From: Pedobacter sp. BMA
GTDB taxonomy: Bacteria > Bacteroidota > Bacteroidia > Sphingobacteriales > Sphingobacteriaceae
Assembly: GCF_001027745.1 (NCBI RefSeq)
Contig: NZ_LECU01000003.1
Coordinates: 62,001-126,000 of the forward strand
DNA: 64,000 nucleotides
Direction of reading: 5' to 3'
Below are positions 19,101 to 27,318 of the stretch, piece after piece. Numbering within the stretch: the first letter of the stretch is position 1; the number at the start of each line of letters is the position of its first letter. The notes under the pieces are model-generated. The model searched no databases. It saw nothing but the letters and a program-made list of their open reading frames with translations, and was not told the origin of the DNA. Made by a program: the position numbers and the translations under genes.

Positions 19101-19519
19101 TGTGGCTCATGCTCCAGCCCATAGTCGAATGCTACTTTGAGCAGTTTTTGCCTGCGCAGGTTTTCATCAAAGAAAATTAAAAGGTCGGGCCGCTGCAGGA
19201 TATTGTACAAAACCCTTGCCTGATGGGCACACAGCTTTGTTTTTGGCGTATTGCACCGGCATATTAAACGCACCTGATGATCATCCTGCCTTACCTGTAC
19301 AATCGGGAATAATTCGGTATCGTGGTGATAACTGAATGTGGCAAAGTCAATTTCAATTTGCTCAGGATATAACTGATAAAATCCTTTTGCGCCCGTATCA
19401 ATTTGTTGGTTTAAATGTTTAAGAATAACAATAGCACTGAGGTCCTTCAGGTTAAAATCCCTCAAAACATAATCATAAGGATTTATTTCCGGTTGGTTAT
19501 CTGCTAGCTCTTCCCTCAC
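16142..19519 (-). CDS. SNF2-family DEAD/DEAH-box helicase with SWIM zinc finger
   Basis: Large Swi2/Snf2 ATPase (1125 residues), a DNA translocase of the RapA/HepA type. The N-terminal region has a SWIM zinc finger with C87, C89, C97 and H99 (CRCNTPKTKLCAH). The C-terminal half holds motif I DDMGLGKTIQ, motif II LDESQN (DESQ in place of DEAH), motif III MTGTPIENS, motif V LKAGGTGLNLTAADYV and motif VI QAIDRAYRIGQ. The role is probably in transcription recycling or DNA repair; the sequence does not say which. It is a stand-alone gene. Confidence 0.93.
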   Translation of the reverse strand: MREELADNQPEINPYDYVLRDFNLKDLSAIVILKHLNQQIDTGAKGFYQLYPEQIEIDFATFSYHHDTELFPIVQVRQDDHQVRLICRCNTPKTKLCAHQARVLYNILQRPDLLIFFDENLRRQKLLKVAFDYGLEHEPHLDSFFNLTIVENELFIKPKMGQLQPFNKEARQHLENVLLPKAKTKIDTGGQKGNLILVLGQHRYYSHLTLSLFHAAVTRNGKVKNPLKEINASDLIFKTTDVDEIKFYGGVNAFQQNYNNDQAELEIEALKAVVKNPLNLAFYLQDQKQSVGIQATTIHPVEVSFLMIDLRLSVNQKDDFYEITGRLIIDGKSYELDQLVLIHRYFIKLKNQLFLISRLDMLQVIGFFQKQSNRLILHRSKYAEFQKLILIQLEGNIQVDYSYLKPASKSQIQEKGFDLENEQLIYLSESEDFILITPVMRYGDQEIPVLSKRKIQAQDKLGNVFTVYRDEEAELRFIGRIIKQHPFFYEQDANDSFYLHRKRFLEEAWFLEAFDNWRNYGYHILGFNTLKQNKLNGYKPDINIEVLSGTDWFETKVKLKFGKQQVALKHLHKSIRNKSRFVTLDDGTQGILPETWLQKFTEYFNAGEVTDESILTPKIKFATLNDLYEDALLDGEVKNELQHYKRKFEGTTQIREVAIPEGLNATLRHYQQDGLNWLNFLDDFNFGACLADDMGLGKTIQVIAFFLSQRNKVQHNTNLVVVPASLIFNWQTEISRFAPSLKVMVIYGNSRIKTTDPFDDYEVILTSYGTLVSDVRFLKDYRFNYICLDESQNIKNPDSQRYKAVRMLKSRNKIVMTGTPIENSTFDLYGQLSFACPGLFGSKQQFADLYSTPIDQFKDKRRAEELQRKIKPFILRRTKEQVAEELPDKTEIVLYCEMGEEQREVYEANKKEIQDFILKKTEDELPKSAMHVLKSITQLRQLCNSAALLADGKSYLQASAKIEVLMEQIESKAGRHKILVFSQFVSMLDLIKKRLELAGVRYAYLTGQTRNRAEVVKSFQEDESVSVFLISLKAGGTGLNLTAADYVYLVDPWWNPAVENQAIDRAYRIGQHKNVMAVRLICPDTIEEKIMKLQATKKDLVRKLIQTDGEWFKKLNKAELLGLLS

Positions 19520-19606
19520 TTAATTGAATTTTCCGTAAAAATAAGGTTTTAGTAGTGAGTATCAAGTAGCGGGTATCGGTATCAAGTAGAAAGCAATCGA
19601 TTAAAT

Positions 19607-19717
19607 AAATCTGCGTCATCTGCGAAATCTGCGGGAAAAACTATCGTTTGAGGATTTGCAGGAAAACCTATCATCGGCGAAATCTGCGGGAGAAGCCATC
19701 ACCGGTCAATCTGCAAC
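19607..19717. repeat. Cluster of degenerate ATCTGCGGGA intergenic repeats
   Basis: The segment between the helicase and the rhamnose regulator repeats the words AATCTGCG, GAAATCTGCGGGA and CTATC about every 35-40 bases. The same core word, ATCTGCGGGA, makes up the larger repeats at 27.0-27.3 kb at the other end of the rhamnose operon. Just upstream, GTATCAAGTAG occurs in two near-copies (about 19560-19590). Confidence 0.7.
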
Positions 19718-20749
19718 CTACAAAGACTTCCTTAAATTCAAATAAAACGGCACTTCTATTTTACCTGTTTTACCACTTAACACAAATTCAGCCGCCTGCG
19801 ATCCAAGTGCGGTGAAATCTGTAGAAATGGTGGTAATGCCATCCAGGATAATTCTCTTGAGCGGGGTTTCATTATAGGAAATCACACCAACATCTTTACC
19901 AATTTTAAGCTTCTGCACAATTAACCGCTCAATCAGGGTAACCAGGTCATCCTCCATCAAATTGATGTAAACTTCTCCAACACTTATCTCTTCCTCTTTT
20001 ATATTGTGAATTACCTTATGGTTAAAAGCATATTGCTGGCAAAATCGATAAAAACCTGTCAATATCTCATGAGGAAAGTAACTGTTTTTAGGGAAAATGA
20101 TTTTAAGGGTATTGTAATTTGATAAACGTTCCAGGGCCTGCTCCAGTGCAGCGTAAATATCCTGTGCAAAGTTTTCATAAGCTGCAGCAAAATCACCGGT
20201 TATGCCCGGTAAAATCTTATCCAGCATCACCAGCTTTTCTTTCGGTATGGTATTGATGATTTCGTGTGCATTTTCACCACCCTCCAAAAAGTGTGGTATG
20301 ATCACAAAGTGGGTATATTCCTCAAGCTTGGTGGTGATCATCTTTTTAAAAAGCACGTAATCGTTGTTGTAGATATAAAAATCTATCGCTGCACGCTCGC
20401 CAATTGATTTGGTGAAAGCATCATAAATAATTTTCTTGTGGGTGCTGAGTTTATTAAATAGCAAACAAACCTTTAGCTTCCTGGAGAAATCGGTATTGAC
20501 GATGAAATAACCTTTTCCGGGAACAGAATCTACCACACCAATTTTTCTAAGATTCCTATAACCTTTTTCAGCGGTATCTCTCGACATTTCCAAACTAAAG
20601 CTCAGCTCATTAATTGAGGGCAACAGACTGCCCTGTTTCAACTTGCCGCTTTCAATAGCGCCCAGAATGGCATTAGTAAGCTGCTTGTATTTTGGCGTCG
20701 AAGAATATTCATCGATCTGGATACAGGAAATTAAGTCGTCGGGTTTCAA
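19718..20749 (-). CDS. GntR-family regulator with LacI-like sensor, probable rhamnose regulator
   Basis: 343 residues: an N-terminal GntR winged helix-turn-helix (about 10-80, QLTNAILGAIESGKLKQGSLL followed by LPSINELSFSLEMSRDTAEK), then a periplasmic-binding-protein-like ligand domain as in LacI/GalR or AraR-type chimeras (GVISYNETPLKRI, AAEFVLSG). It is the last gene of the leftward rhamnose operon, 45 bases after the kinase, so it probably senses a rhamnose-derived ligand and controls this operon. The ligand is inference from position. Confidence 0.88.
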   Translation of the reverse strand: MKPDDLISCIQIDEYSSTPKYKQLTNAILGAIESGKLKQGSLLPSINELSFSLEMSRDTAEKGYRNLRKIGVVDSVPGKGYFIVNTDFSRKLKVCLLFNKLSTHKKIIYDAFTKSIGERAAIDFYIYNNDYVLFKKMITTKLEEYTHFVIIPHFLEGGENAHEIINTIPKEKLVMLDKILPGITGDFAAAYENFAQDIYAALEQALERLSNYNTLKIIFPKNSYFPHEILTGFYRFCQQYAFNHKVIHNIKEEEISVGEVYINLMEDDLVTLIERLIVQKLKIGKDVGVISYNETPLKRIILDGITTISTDFTALGSQAAEFVLSGKTGKIEVPFYLNLRKSL

Positions 20750-20794
20750 ATCAATATCGCTTTTTCGAATATAGCAATAATCCTTTAAGGCTCA

Positions 20795-22180
20795 TTAGAA
20801 ATTTACAGTTCGTTCTATGGCAGAATAATATTTCAGGTTAATCATATCCGTTGGCGCGGGGTTTGAATTCCATGCATCGTTAATCGCCAGCGCAGTGCCA
20901 ATGGCTGTTGCCTGCGAAACCGATGAAGCGTACACTTCAACATCGGGAATAGAAGTCGCCAGCAGATGCATATAAATCGCATTTTTACCAAAACCGCCAT
21001 CAACAAATACCCTTCGAACACCCTCATTCAGCACGAGTTTTAAAGAATAAATCTGTTGTTTTACCAGATCAAATATCAGTTGATGGTAGGCCTCCTCAGC
21101 AGTCTGGAAAAGATTCAGATCTCTGTTGCCAAAGGATGAAGTAGCGGAGAACTCGTCTTGTGGATGTTGGTTTTCGGGAATCTTATTGGCCAGCTTTAAA
21201 ATCAAACCAGGATTAAACTTCAGGTGCTTAAACAAATAAGCTGCACGGTTGAAATGCTCTGCAATGCGCTTCAGCTGTACCTCATGTTCATAGCCTGCAA
21301 AAATACGGGAAGCCTTAATGGGTTTGCCCTGAAAGTGCATATAACACAAACAATCTTGTTTAAGTTCTTCCCTGCTTAACGGATTCTGATTAAATGGGTT
21401 TAAACTGATGCACCAGGTACCTGTAGAGATTAATACAAAAGGGGTATTAAAATTGGCCAGGTAAGGAATCAGGGCAGCAGAGCTGTCGTGCAAGCCTACA
21501 CCAACATTGAAGCTGACACCTTCAAAACTGGTTTTGGCGGTTGAATCTGCCGGTGTAAACACACCAAATTTCTCTTCAATCTGTTCAGCGTTTACCCACT
21601 GGTGATAGGCACTTTTATTAAAATCCCAAAGCTGGGTATGGCAGCCTATACTGGTGATATCGGCTACAGCCTTACCGGAAATTAAAAAACTTAAATACTG
21701 CGGGAGGTGCAGCGCCCATTTTACCTTTGCAAAAATATCAGGCTGTTCATGTTTTAAACGGTAAATCTGCATACCCGAGTTCAAGCTGCCTAATATAGGC
21801 GAGGCCGTTTCTAAAGAAATCTGCTCCTCGCCACCATATTTTGCATAGAATTCCTTTTTCAGGTTTTCAGGGTATTCTTTCAGATAATTGTAAAGCGGTG
21901 TTAAAGGTTCTCCATTTTCATCGAGATAAACAAAGCTGGCCCCATAGGTAGAAAAGTTAACCGCTTTGATATCGAATTCTTTCATCTGTAAAACCTGATT
22001 CAATGAATCATAAACAGAAGATTTAAGGCTTTCCAGATTTTCACAGGGTTCCCCGTCTTCATCTACAGTTTCAACAAAACGGGCAGACCTTTCGAAAACG
22101 ATCTGATAATTTTCATCAATGAGAAATAGTTTTTTGTTCGTTTTCCCAACGTCAAATATCGCAATAACAGGCTTTGGCAT
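20795..22180 (-). CDS. FGGY-family carbohydrate kinase (probable rhamnulokinase)
   Basis: Sugar kinase of the hexokinase/actin fold, 461 residues. The N-terminal phosphate motif is AIFDVGKTNKKLFLID; the second-domain motif is VLISTGTWCISLNPF; the C-terminal adenosine segment is VFVDGGFGKNAIYMHLLA. The expected reaction is L-rhamnulose + ATP to L-rhamnulose 1-phosphate, between the isomerase (17 bases upstream) and the aldolase. Substrate assignment comes from operon context; the sequence alone gives only the FGGY family. Confidence 0.9.
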   Translation of the reverse strand: MPKPVIAIFDVGKTNKKLFLIDENYQIVFERSARFVETVDEDGEPCENLESLKSSVYDSLNQVLQMKEFDIKAVNFSTYGASFVYLDENGEPLTPLYNYLKEYPENLKKEFYAKYGGEEQISLETASPILGSLNSGMQIYRLKHEQPDIFAKVKWALHLPQYLSFLISGKAVADITSIGCHTQLWDFNKSAYHQWVNAEQIEEKFGVFTPADSTAKTSFEGVSFNVGVGLHDSSAALIPYLANFNTPFVLISTGTWCISLNPFNQNPLSREELKQDCLCYMHFQGKPIKASRIFAGYEHEVQLKRIAEHFNRAAYLFKHLKFNPGLILKLANKIPENQHPQDEFSATSSFGNRDLNLFQTAEEAYHQLIFDLVKQQIYSLKLVLNEGVRRVFVDGGFGKNAIYMHLLATSIPDVEVYASSVSQATAIGTALAINDAWNSNPAPTDMINLKYYSAIERTVNF

Positions 22181-22197
22181 TTTTCTTTCCTCTTCGA

Positions 22198-23478
22198 TTA
22201 TAAACCTGTAGCAACAGTATTTCCGCGTTGACCAACTAAATTTTTTCTTACCGATAAATCACGGTATAAAGTAATTGGCGACAATGCCGCACCAGCTCTT
22301 AAACGTGCTTCGGCAACCAATGCCCTTAAATCGCTGCGAAAAGTATGTTGTAAAATTTCCTGTGCCTTAGCTACATCGTTATTGTCCTGCGCTTCATTTA
22401 AAGCTTTACGGTCTACAAGTAAAGCCTGTGCATAGGCAATCATGATGGCTTCTACAGATTGTAATAAATCTTCAAGAGGATCTTTCACGTTGTGTGAAGC
22501 ATCAATCATCCATCCTAAATCTTTCGCATGGTTCATCCCTTTTGCATCCATCCCTTCAACCAGCTCGTTAAAGATCAGAAACAACTGGTAAGGTTTAATA
22601 CTTCCGGCAGTTAAATCGTCATCACCATATTTAGAATCATTGAAGTGGAAACCACCAAGTTTTCCTTCCATAAGCAACAAGGCCACAATTTGTTCAATGT
22701 TGGCGTTTGGTAAATGGTGACCTAAGTCAACCAGCGTATAAGCTTTTTTGCCTAGCTTGCTTGCATACAATAAGGATTGTCCCCAATCGCCAACAGTAGT
22801 GGAATAAAAGTTAGGTTCAAAGGCTTTGTACTCAACAAAAATCTTCCATTGCTCAGGAAGGGCTGCATAAATCTCGTGTAAACTTTCTAATGTATTTTCA
22901 AAAGCCTTGCGGAAATTCAGCTGACCAGGGAAACAAGATCCATCTGCCAGCCATACGGTTAAGGCATCAGAACCTAAATCTATACCGTGTTTAATCACTT
23001 CGATATTGTGCTCAATAGCTTGTTTACGTATGGCTTTGTTTACATTCTGTAATGAACCGAATTTATAGCTGTGCGCCGAACCAGCCTGGTCCTGAAAAGT
23101 ATTCGAATTCATGGCATCGAATTTCAAACCATAACTCGAAGCCAGACTTTTTAAGCTTGTTGCATTTTGTGGGATATCCCATGGAATGTGAAGCGATATC
23201 GCACCACTTGCGCCATTAAGGGCGTGTAATAAACCAACATCTTCAATTTTCTCTTCAATGGTACGCGGTTCGCCACCTGTAATTGCAAAACGTCCGAAAC
23301 GTGTACCTCCGGTACCCAGTGCCCAGGAAGGAATAGCAATTTGAAAATCAACCAGTTTTTGGATTACGCTTTCCAGATCAACGTGCGACCAGTCTTCTTT
23401 TAAAAAATTTAATTTGCGCTGATGTGAACTTACTAAAGAGTCGTTATGTTTTTCAATTTGGATCTGCTCGATATTCAT
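22198..23478 (-). CDS. Sugar isomerase, TIM-barrel (probable L-rhamnose isomerase, RhaI type)
   Basis: 426-residue xylose-isomerase-like TIM barrel. Metal and substrate residues appear in FVEYKAFEPN (Glu), LVDLGHHLPN (Asp and His) and GGFHFNDSKYGDDDL (His and Asp). The family converts L-rhamnose to L-rhamnulose and is distinct from the E. coli RhaA type. A Trp-rich segment, PSWALGTGGTRFGRF, near residue 52 is typical. It is followed by the kinase and preceded by a 155-base spacer with a strong hairpin (23580-23601). Confidence 0.88.
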   Translation of the reverse strand: MNIEQIQIEKHNDSLVSSHQRKLNFLKEDWSHVDLESVIQKLVDFQIAIPSWALGTGGTRFGRFAITGGEPRTIEEKIEDVGLLHALNGASGAISLHIPWDIPQNATSLKSLASSYGLKFDAMNSNTFQDQAGSAHSYKFGSLQNVNKAIRKQAIEHNIEVIKHGIDLGSDALTVWLADGSCFPGQLNFRKAFENTLESLHEIYAALPEQWKIFVEYKAFEPNFYSTTVGDWGQSLLYASKLGKKAYTLVDLGHHLPNANIEQIVALLLMEGKLGGFHFNDSKYGDDDLTAGSIKPYQLFLIFNELVEGMDAKGMNHAKDLGWMIDASHNVKDPLEDLLQSVEAIMIAYAQALLVDRKALNEAQDNNDVAKAQEILQHTFRSDLRALVAEARLRAGAALSPITLYRDLSVRKNLVGQRGNTVATGL

Positions 23479-23579
23479 GAGGATATTTGGTTTTGTTTAG
23501 GTTAATATTTCTGGCGACAAAGCCGCCATTCTGTGCCATCAAAATTATACGGTAGTCAGCACATTAGAAGCCATTTCCG

Positions 23580-23601
23580 GTCTGTGGCGAACCACAGACC
23601 A
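23580..23601 (-). other. Intercistronic hairpin between rhamnose aldolase and isomerase genes
   Basis: A perfect 9-bp stem GGTCTGTGG/CCACAGACC closes a 4-base loop that reads TTCG on the transcribed strand. No T run follows, so it looks like an mRNA stability or processing element rather than a terminator. Confidence 0.6.
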
Positions 23602-23633
23602 GGATAACAACTTACTAAAACTAATTTTTAAAT

Positions 23634-25754
23634 TTATCGTACAAATGCCATGGCTACTCCGCCATCAACATTTAATACGTTTCCAGTTGATTTCTGCAAT
23701 AAGCCGCCTACAAAAGCAAAACATGCATTGGCAATATCATCTGGTAAAATAATCTGATTTAACAAAGTACGTTTTGCGTAGTAAGCAGGCAATTCTGCAA
23801 TCGTGATACCATAAGCTTTTGCACGGCCTTCTGCCCATCCGCCAGCCCAGATATTACTATCGCTGATTACTGCATCAGGGTTTACCACGTTTACACGGAT
23901 ATTGTCTGCACCAAGCTCCGCAGCATTTAATCTGCTTAAGTGTAGCTGTGCTGCTTTTGCACTGCCATAACCAGCATTGTTTGGTCCGCTTACCAGCGAG
24001 TTCTTGCTTACAATATTAATGATATCCCCACCAATATCCTGCTTTTGCATCGTATTTGTTGCAGCCTGAGTTATAAAAAACTGACCCTTAACTAAAACAT
24101 CATATAACAAATCCCAGTCTTTCTCTGTATGGTCGCCAATAGTTTTTGAAATAGATAAGCCAGCGTTGTTCACAATAATATCTACGCCGCCAAAAGCCAG
24201 TGCCGCAGCGTCGAAAGCTCCGTCAATATCGGCTTGACTGGTTACATTTAGTACGGCTGTACTATAAGAATCTTTACCAAATTGTTTTGCGAACTCAGCG
24301 CCAGCTTCTTCCAAGCGCTCTGCATTCATATCGTTTAAAATCACGACACCACCTTCAGCTACAAATTTTTTGGCAATTGCTTTACCAATTCCACCAGCAC
24401 TACCGGTGATTAAAGCAATTTTACCAGTAAGGGGTTTTGGTTTTGGCATACGCTGTAATTTCGCTTCCTCCAACAACCAGTATTCAATGTTAAAAGCTTC
24501 CTGGTGAGGCAAAGATGTATACTCAGAAACTGCCTCAGCGCCTTTCATAACATTGATCGCATTGATATAAAATTCTGCAGCAACCCTTGCCGTTTGTTTA
24601 TCTTTCGAGAAAGTAAACATTCCAATACCAGGATATAAAATCACCACCGGATTGGTATCGCGGATAGCAGGACTATTCGGATGTTTACAGGTTTCATAAT
24701 AATCGGTATACATGGCACGGTAAGCCTCGAAAGCCGGCAATAAAGTTTCTTTGATTGCTTTGGTATCCGAAAGATCTGCATCTGCACTAAGATCCAGTAC
24801 CAGCGGACTGATTTTAGTTCTCAGGAAGTGATCCGGACAACTGGTACCCATTGGTGCCAAACGGCCAAGATCATTGGAGTTAATGAATTCCAATACACGT
24901 GAATCATCCGTAAAGTGACCAATCATGTGTTGTTTTGATGAACACAAGCCACGCAAAACCGGAGCTAATGTAGCCGCTTGTTTTTTACGGTGATCAGCTG
25001 CTGCGCTTTCAATTTTCTGACCGCCAAACACAGGTCCTTTTTTACCGTAGTTTTGCTCCAGGTAATCTGAACAGATTTCAATAACCTCCAGTGTATTCAG
25101 ATAGCTTTCGTATGCCGTATCGCCCCAGGTAAATAAGCCATGAGAACCCAGCATAATGCCACGGATTCCCGGGTTTTCATCCAGACACTGTTTCAATTGC
25201 AATCCCAGTTCAAAGCCTGGTTTTTTCCATTCTACCCAACCAATGGTTCCTCCAAAAAGCTCCTGCGTGATTTTTTTACCATCTTTTGCCGCAGCAATTG
25301 CAATGGCTGCATCCGGATGCAGGTGATCGATATGTGCAAATGGCAAAAAGCCGTGAAGCGGTGTATCGATTGATGGCGCCTTTGAGCTTAAATCATAGAT
25401 ACAGTGGTTAAACAATTCAACCATTTCATCTTCATGCTCTACACCCCGGTAAATATTTTTTAAACTACGCAAACGATCTACATAAAGTGCAGCTAAGCCA
25501 CTTTTCTTTAAGGTACCTAAATCGCCACCTGAACCTTTTACCCACATTACTTCGGTTTCTAAACCTGTAAGCGGATCTTTCTCTGTTAATTTACATGATG
25601 TATTTCCACCGCCATAATTGGTTAAGCGCAAATCTGCACCCAATAAATTAGAGCGATAAATTAACAATGCAACTTCATCTCCAGCCAGTTTTGCGGCTTC
25701 TTCTTCGTTCCACAAATAGCTTACGTGCTTATAACTTTTTGTTTCGATTGACAT
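23634..25754 (-). CDS. Bifunctional rhamnulose-1-phosphate aldolase/short-chain dehydrogenase
   Basis: Fusion of 706 residues. Residues 1 to about 420 are a class II aldolase/adducin domain with metal-binding histidines in FAHIDHLHPDA and LGSHGLFTWG, which splits L-rhamnulose 1-phosphate into DHAP and L-lactaldehyde. Residues from about 436 are an SDR domain with KIALITGSAGGIGKAIAKKF, NNAG, and the active-site Ser/Tyr/Lys set in NIVSKNSLVSG and YGSAKAA; it is expected to oxidise L-lactaldehyde. This fused form is typical of Bacteroidota and Bacillus. It lies 25 bases downstream of rhaT. Confidence 0.94.
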   Translation of the reverse strand: MSIETKSYKHVSYLWNEEEAAKLAGDEVALLIYRSNLLGADLRLTNYGGGNTSCKLTEKDPLTGLETEVMWVKGSGGDLGTLKKSGLAALYVDRLRSLKNIYRGVEHEDEMVELFNHCIYDLSSKAPSIDTPLHGFLPFAHIDHLHPDAAIAIAAAKDGKKITQELFGGTIGWVEWKKPGFELGLQLKQCLDENPGIRGIMLGSHGLFTWGDTAYESYLNTLEVIEICSDYLEQNYGKKGPVFGGQKIESAAADHRKKQAATLAPVLRGLCSSKQHMIGHFTDDSRVLEFINSNDLGRLAPMGTSCPDHFLRTKISPLVLDLSADADLSDTKAIKETLLPAFEAYRAMYTDYYETCKHPNSPAIRDTNPVVILYPGIGMFTFSKDKQTARVAAEFYINAINVMKGAEAVSEYTSLPHQEAFNIEYWLLEEAKLQRMPKPKPLTGKIALITGSAGGIGKAIAKKFVAEGGVVILNDMNAERLEEAGAEFAKQFGKDSYSTAVLNVTSQADIDGAFDAAALAFGGVDIIVNNAGLSISKTIGDHTEKDWDLLYDVLVKGQFFITQAATNTMQKQDIGGDIINIVSKNSLVSGPNNAGYGSAKAAQLHLSRLNAAELGADNIRVNVVNPDAVISDSNIWAGGWAEGRAKAYGITIAELPAYYAKRTLLNQIILPDDIANACFAFVGGLLQKSTGNVLNVDGGVAMAFVR

Positions 25755-25779
25755 TATATTCTGTTTATTTTTTTATGAT

Positions 25780-26874
25780 TTAACCTTTAATTGAATTGCC
25801 GTAACCCACAATCAATACTGAAATAATGATGGTAATGATTCCTGTGATTACCGTGATTAATGTTTTCTTTGATACGCCTTTCCATTCTTTCAAAACCAGC
25901 CCCCAAACGTTGGCAATAAGAATAATAAAAGCCATGTGCAATATCCAGCTGCTGGCACCATTGCCCATTTTGCTTTCTCCCATGCCATAGAAAAAGAATT
26001 GGAGAAACCAGGTGGTACCTGCCAGTGCCGAGAAAATATAATTTTTTAATAGTGGCGTTGTTTTATTGGTATAATCACCAAATGTTTTGTTTCTGGCGTT
26101 TAAGATCATACACCAGATAAAATTAGTGGTAAGTCCGCCCCATAGTACAATCACATAGGTCACATTATTTGAGAAAAGGAAATTTCCGGTTTCTGAGGGG
26201 TTAGCTGCTTTCCAGATGGCATTTGCAGCATCAGCCATTGGCTTCCCTGCCTCAATACCAAAATTGAAACAGGCACTCAGTACACCTGAAACAATCCCTA
26301 CGAATAAACCCAGTCCGAATTTATATTCGGTTTTAACCGTCAGGCCATGCGGATCGGTTACATCTGCTTTGATTTCACGCTCCTTCAGCATACCTGCTCT
26401 TCCGCAGATGACGATTCCCAGTACGCACACCAACAGGCCCAGCATCACCATGCGGCCCCAATCGGTGTTTAAGAACATGGTAAAGGTATCTTTACCCGCC
26501 TCAGGAAAAACATCGAAGTATATAGATGGGAGTATTGAACCCAGTACCATACAGAGACCTAAAATGATGCTGCTTCCCAGTGAAACGCCAAGATAACGAA
26601 CACCAAGTCCGTAGGTTAATCCACCAATGCCCCATAAAATGCCAAAAAAGTAGGCCAGCGCAAGGGTTTTCCCTTCGGCAGAAGCTATGATATCTGTAAA
26701 ATTTGGAATGGTAAGGTAAGCGGCAAGAGGCGGAACAATAAGCCAGGAGAAAATACCTCCAACAATCCAGTAGCTTTCCCAGGCCCAACCTTTAACTTTT
26801 TTATATGGAATGTAGAAACTACCCGACGCGAAACCGCCGATGAAATGGAAAAATACGCCTAAAATTGCTTGCAT
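25780..26874 (-). CDS. rhaT: L-rhamnose/proton symporter RhaT
   Basis: Inner-membrane sugar transporter with about ten transmembrane helices, 364 residues from the ATG at 26874 (MQAILGVFFHFIGGFASGSF), close to the E. coli protein. Conserved segments include YIPYKKVKGWAWESYW, GLTYGLGVRYLGVSLG and SSWILHMAFIILIANVWG. The frame stays open 136 codons further upstream, to 27282, but that extension is made of translated intergenic repeats and has no transporter similarity, so I reject it. First gene of the rhamnose operon. Confidence 0.94.
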   Translation of the reverse strand: MQAILGVFFHFIGGFASGSFYIPYKKVKGWAWESYWIVGGIFSWLIVPPLAAYLTIPNFTDIIASAEGKTLALAYFFGILWGIGGLTYGLGVRYLGVSLGSSIILGLCMVLGSILPSIYFDVFPEAGKDTFTMFLNTDWGRMVMLGLLVCVLGIVICGRAGMLKEREIKADVTDPHGLTVKTEYKFGLGLFVGIVSGVLSACFNFGIEAGKPMADAANAIWKAANPSETGNFLFSNNVTYVIVLWGGLTTNFIWCMILNARNKTFGDYTNKTTPLLKNYIFSALAGTTWFLQFFFYGMGESKMGNGASSWILHMAFIILIANVWGLVLKEWKGVSKKTLITVITGIITIIISVLIVGYGNSIKG

Positions 26875-27007
26875 GCTCTCGTTTTGATATTTGGTTGGTC
26901 TAAAATATAAAATGAAGCAATGAGTACTGTTATGCACTGTTATGGAAGTGGAGGCGGTAGCTGAGATGGGAGAGGTTAGATATGGGATGGTAGATTCGTT
27001 AATCTCG

Positions 27008-27138
27008 CTAAATATTCTCCCGCAGATTTCATTGATTCCCGCAGATCTCTTGAACTCATGAGCAAAAAAATAATCTGCGGCGATTCGCGTAATCTGCGGG
27101 AAACAACTAAACAAAAAAAGCCAGCAATCTGCTGGCTT
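27008..27138. repeat. Repeat-terminator cassette, copy A
   Basis: A 131-base unit nearly identical to copy B (27164-27294), offset by 156 bases. It has an arm with two CCCGCAGAT words, an A-rich centre, an inverted arm with two AATCTGCGG words, and then a terminator hairpin (AAGCCAGCA/TGCTGGCTT, 27118-27138). Confidence 0.85.
27118..27138 (-). terminator. Intrinsic terminator in repeat copy A
   Basis: A 9-bp perfect stem (AAGCCAGCA/TGCTGGCTT) with a 3-base loop is followed on the minus strand by a run of T. It duplicates the terminator at 27273-27294. Confidence 0.8.
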
Positions 27139-27163
27139 GGGATGATGTAACTCCGCAATGTTC

Positions 27164-27294
27164 CTAAATATTCTCCCGCAGATTTCGCTGATTCCCGCAG
27201 ATCTATTAAACTCATTACCAAGAAAATAATCTGCGGCAATTTGCGTAATCTGCGGGAAACAACTAAACAAAAAAGCCAGCAAATCTGCTGGCTT
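27164..27294. repeat. Repeat-terminator cassette, copy B
   Basis: Second 131-base copy, beside the MazG-like gene, with the same arms and the same terminal hairpin as copy A. Its minus-strand translation gives the PQITQIAADYF type of spurious peptide that fuses in frame ahead of rhaT. Confidence 0.85.
27273..27294 (-). terminator. Intrinsic terminator of the MazG-like gene
   Basis: A 9-bp stem (AAGCCAGCA/TGCTGGCTT) with loop AATC and a T run on the minus strand, 24 bases after the stop codon at 27319. Confidence 0.85.
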
Positions 27295-27318
27295 ATGGAA
27301 TATCCTGTTTAAAACTTA

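Noticed and set aside
26976..27239. Open frame of 87 codons inside the repeats upstream of rhaT
   Set aside because: It is a translation of the duplicated intergenic repeat cassette, with internally repeated peptides and no coding signature.
27008..27294. CRISPR array
   Set aside because: The repeats are two long imperfect palindromic units with a terminator, not short identical repeats with unique spacers; no cas genes in the window.
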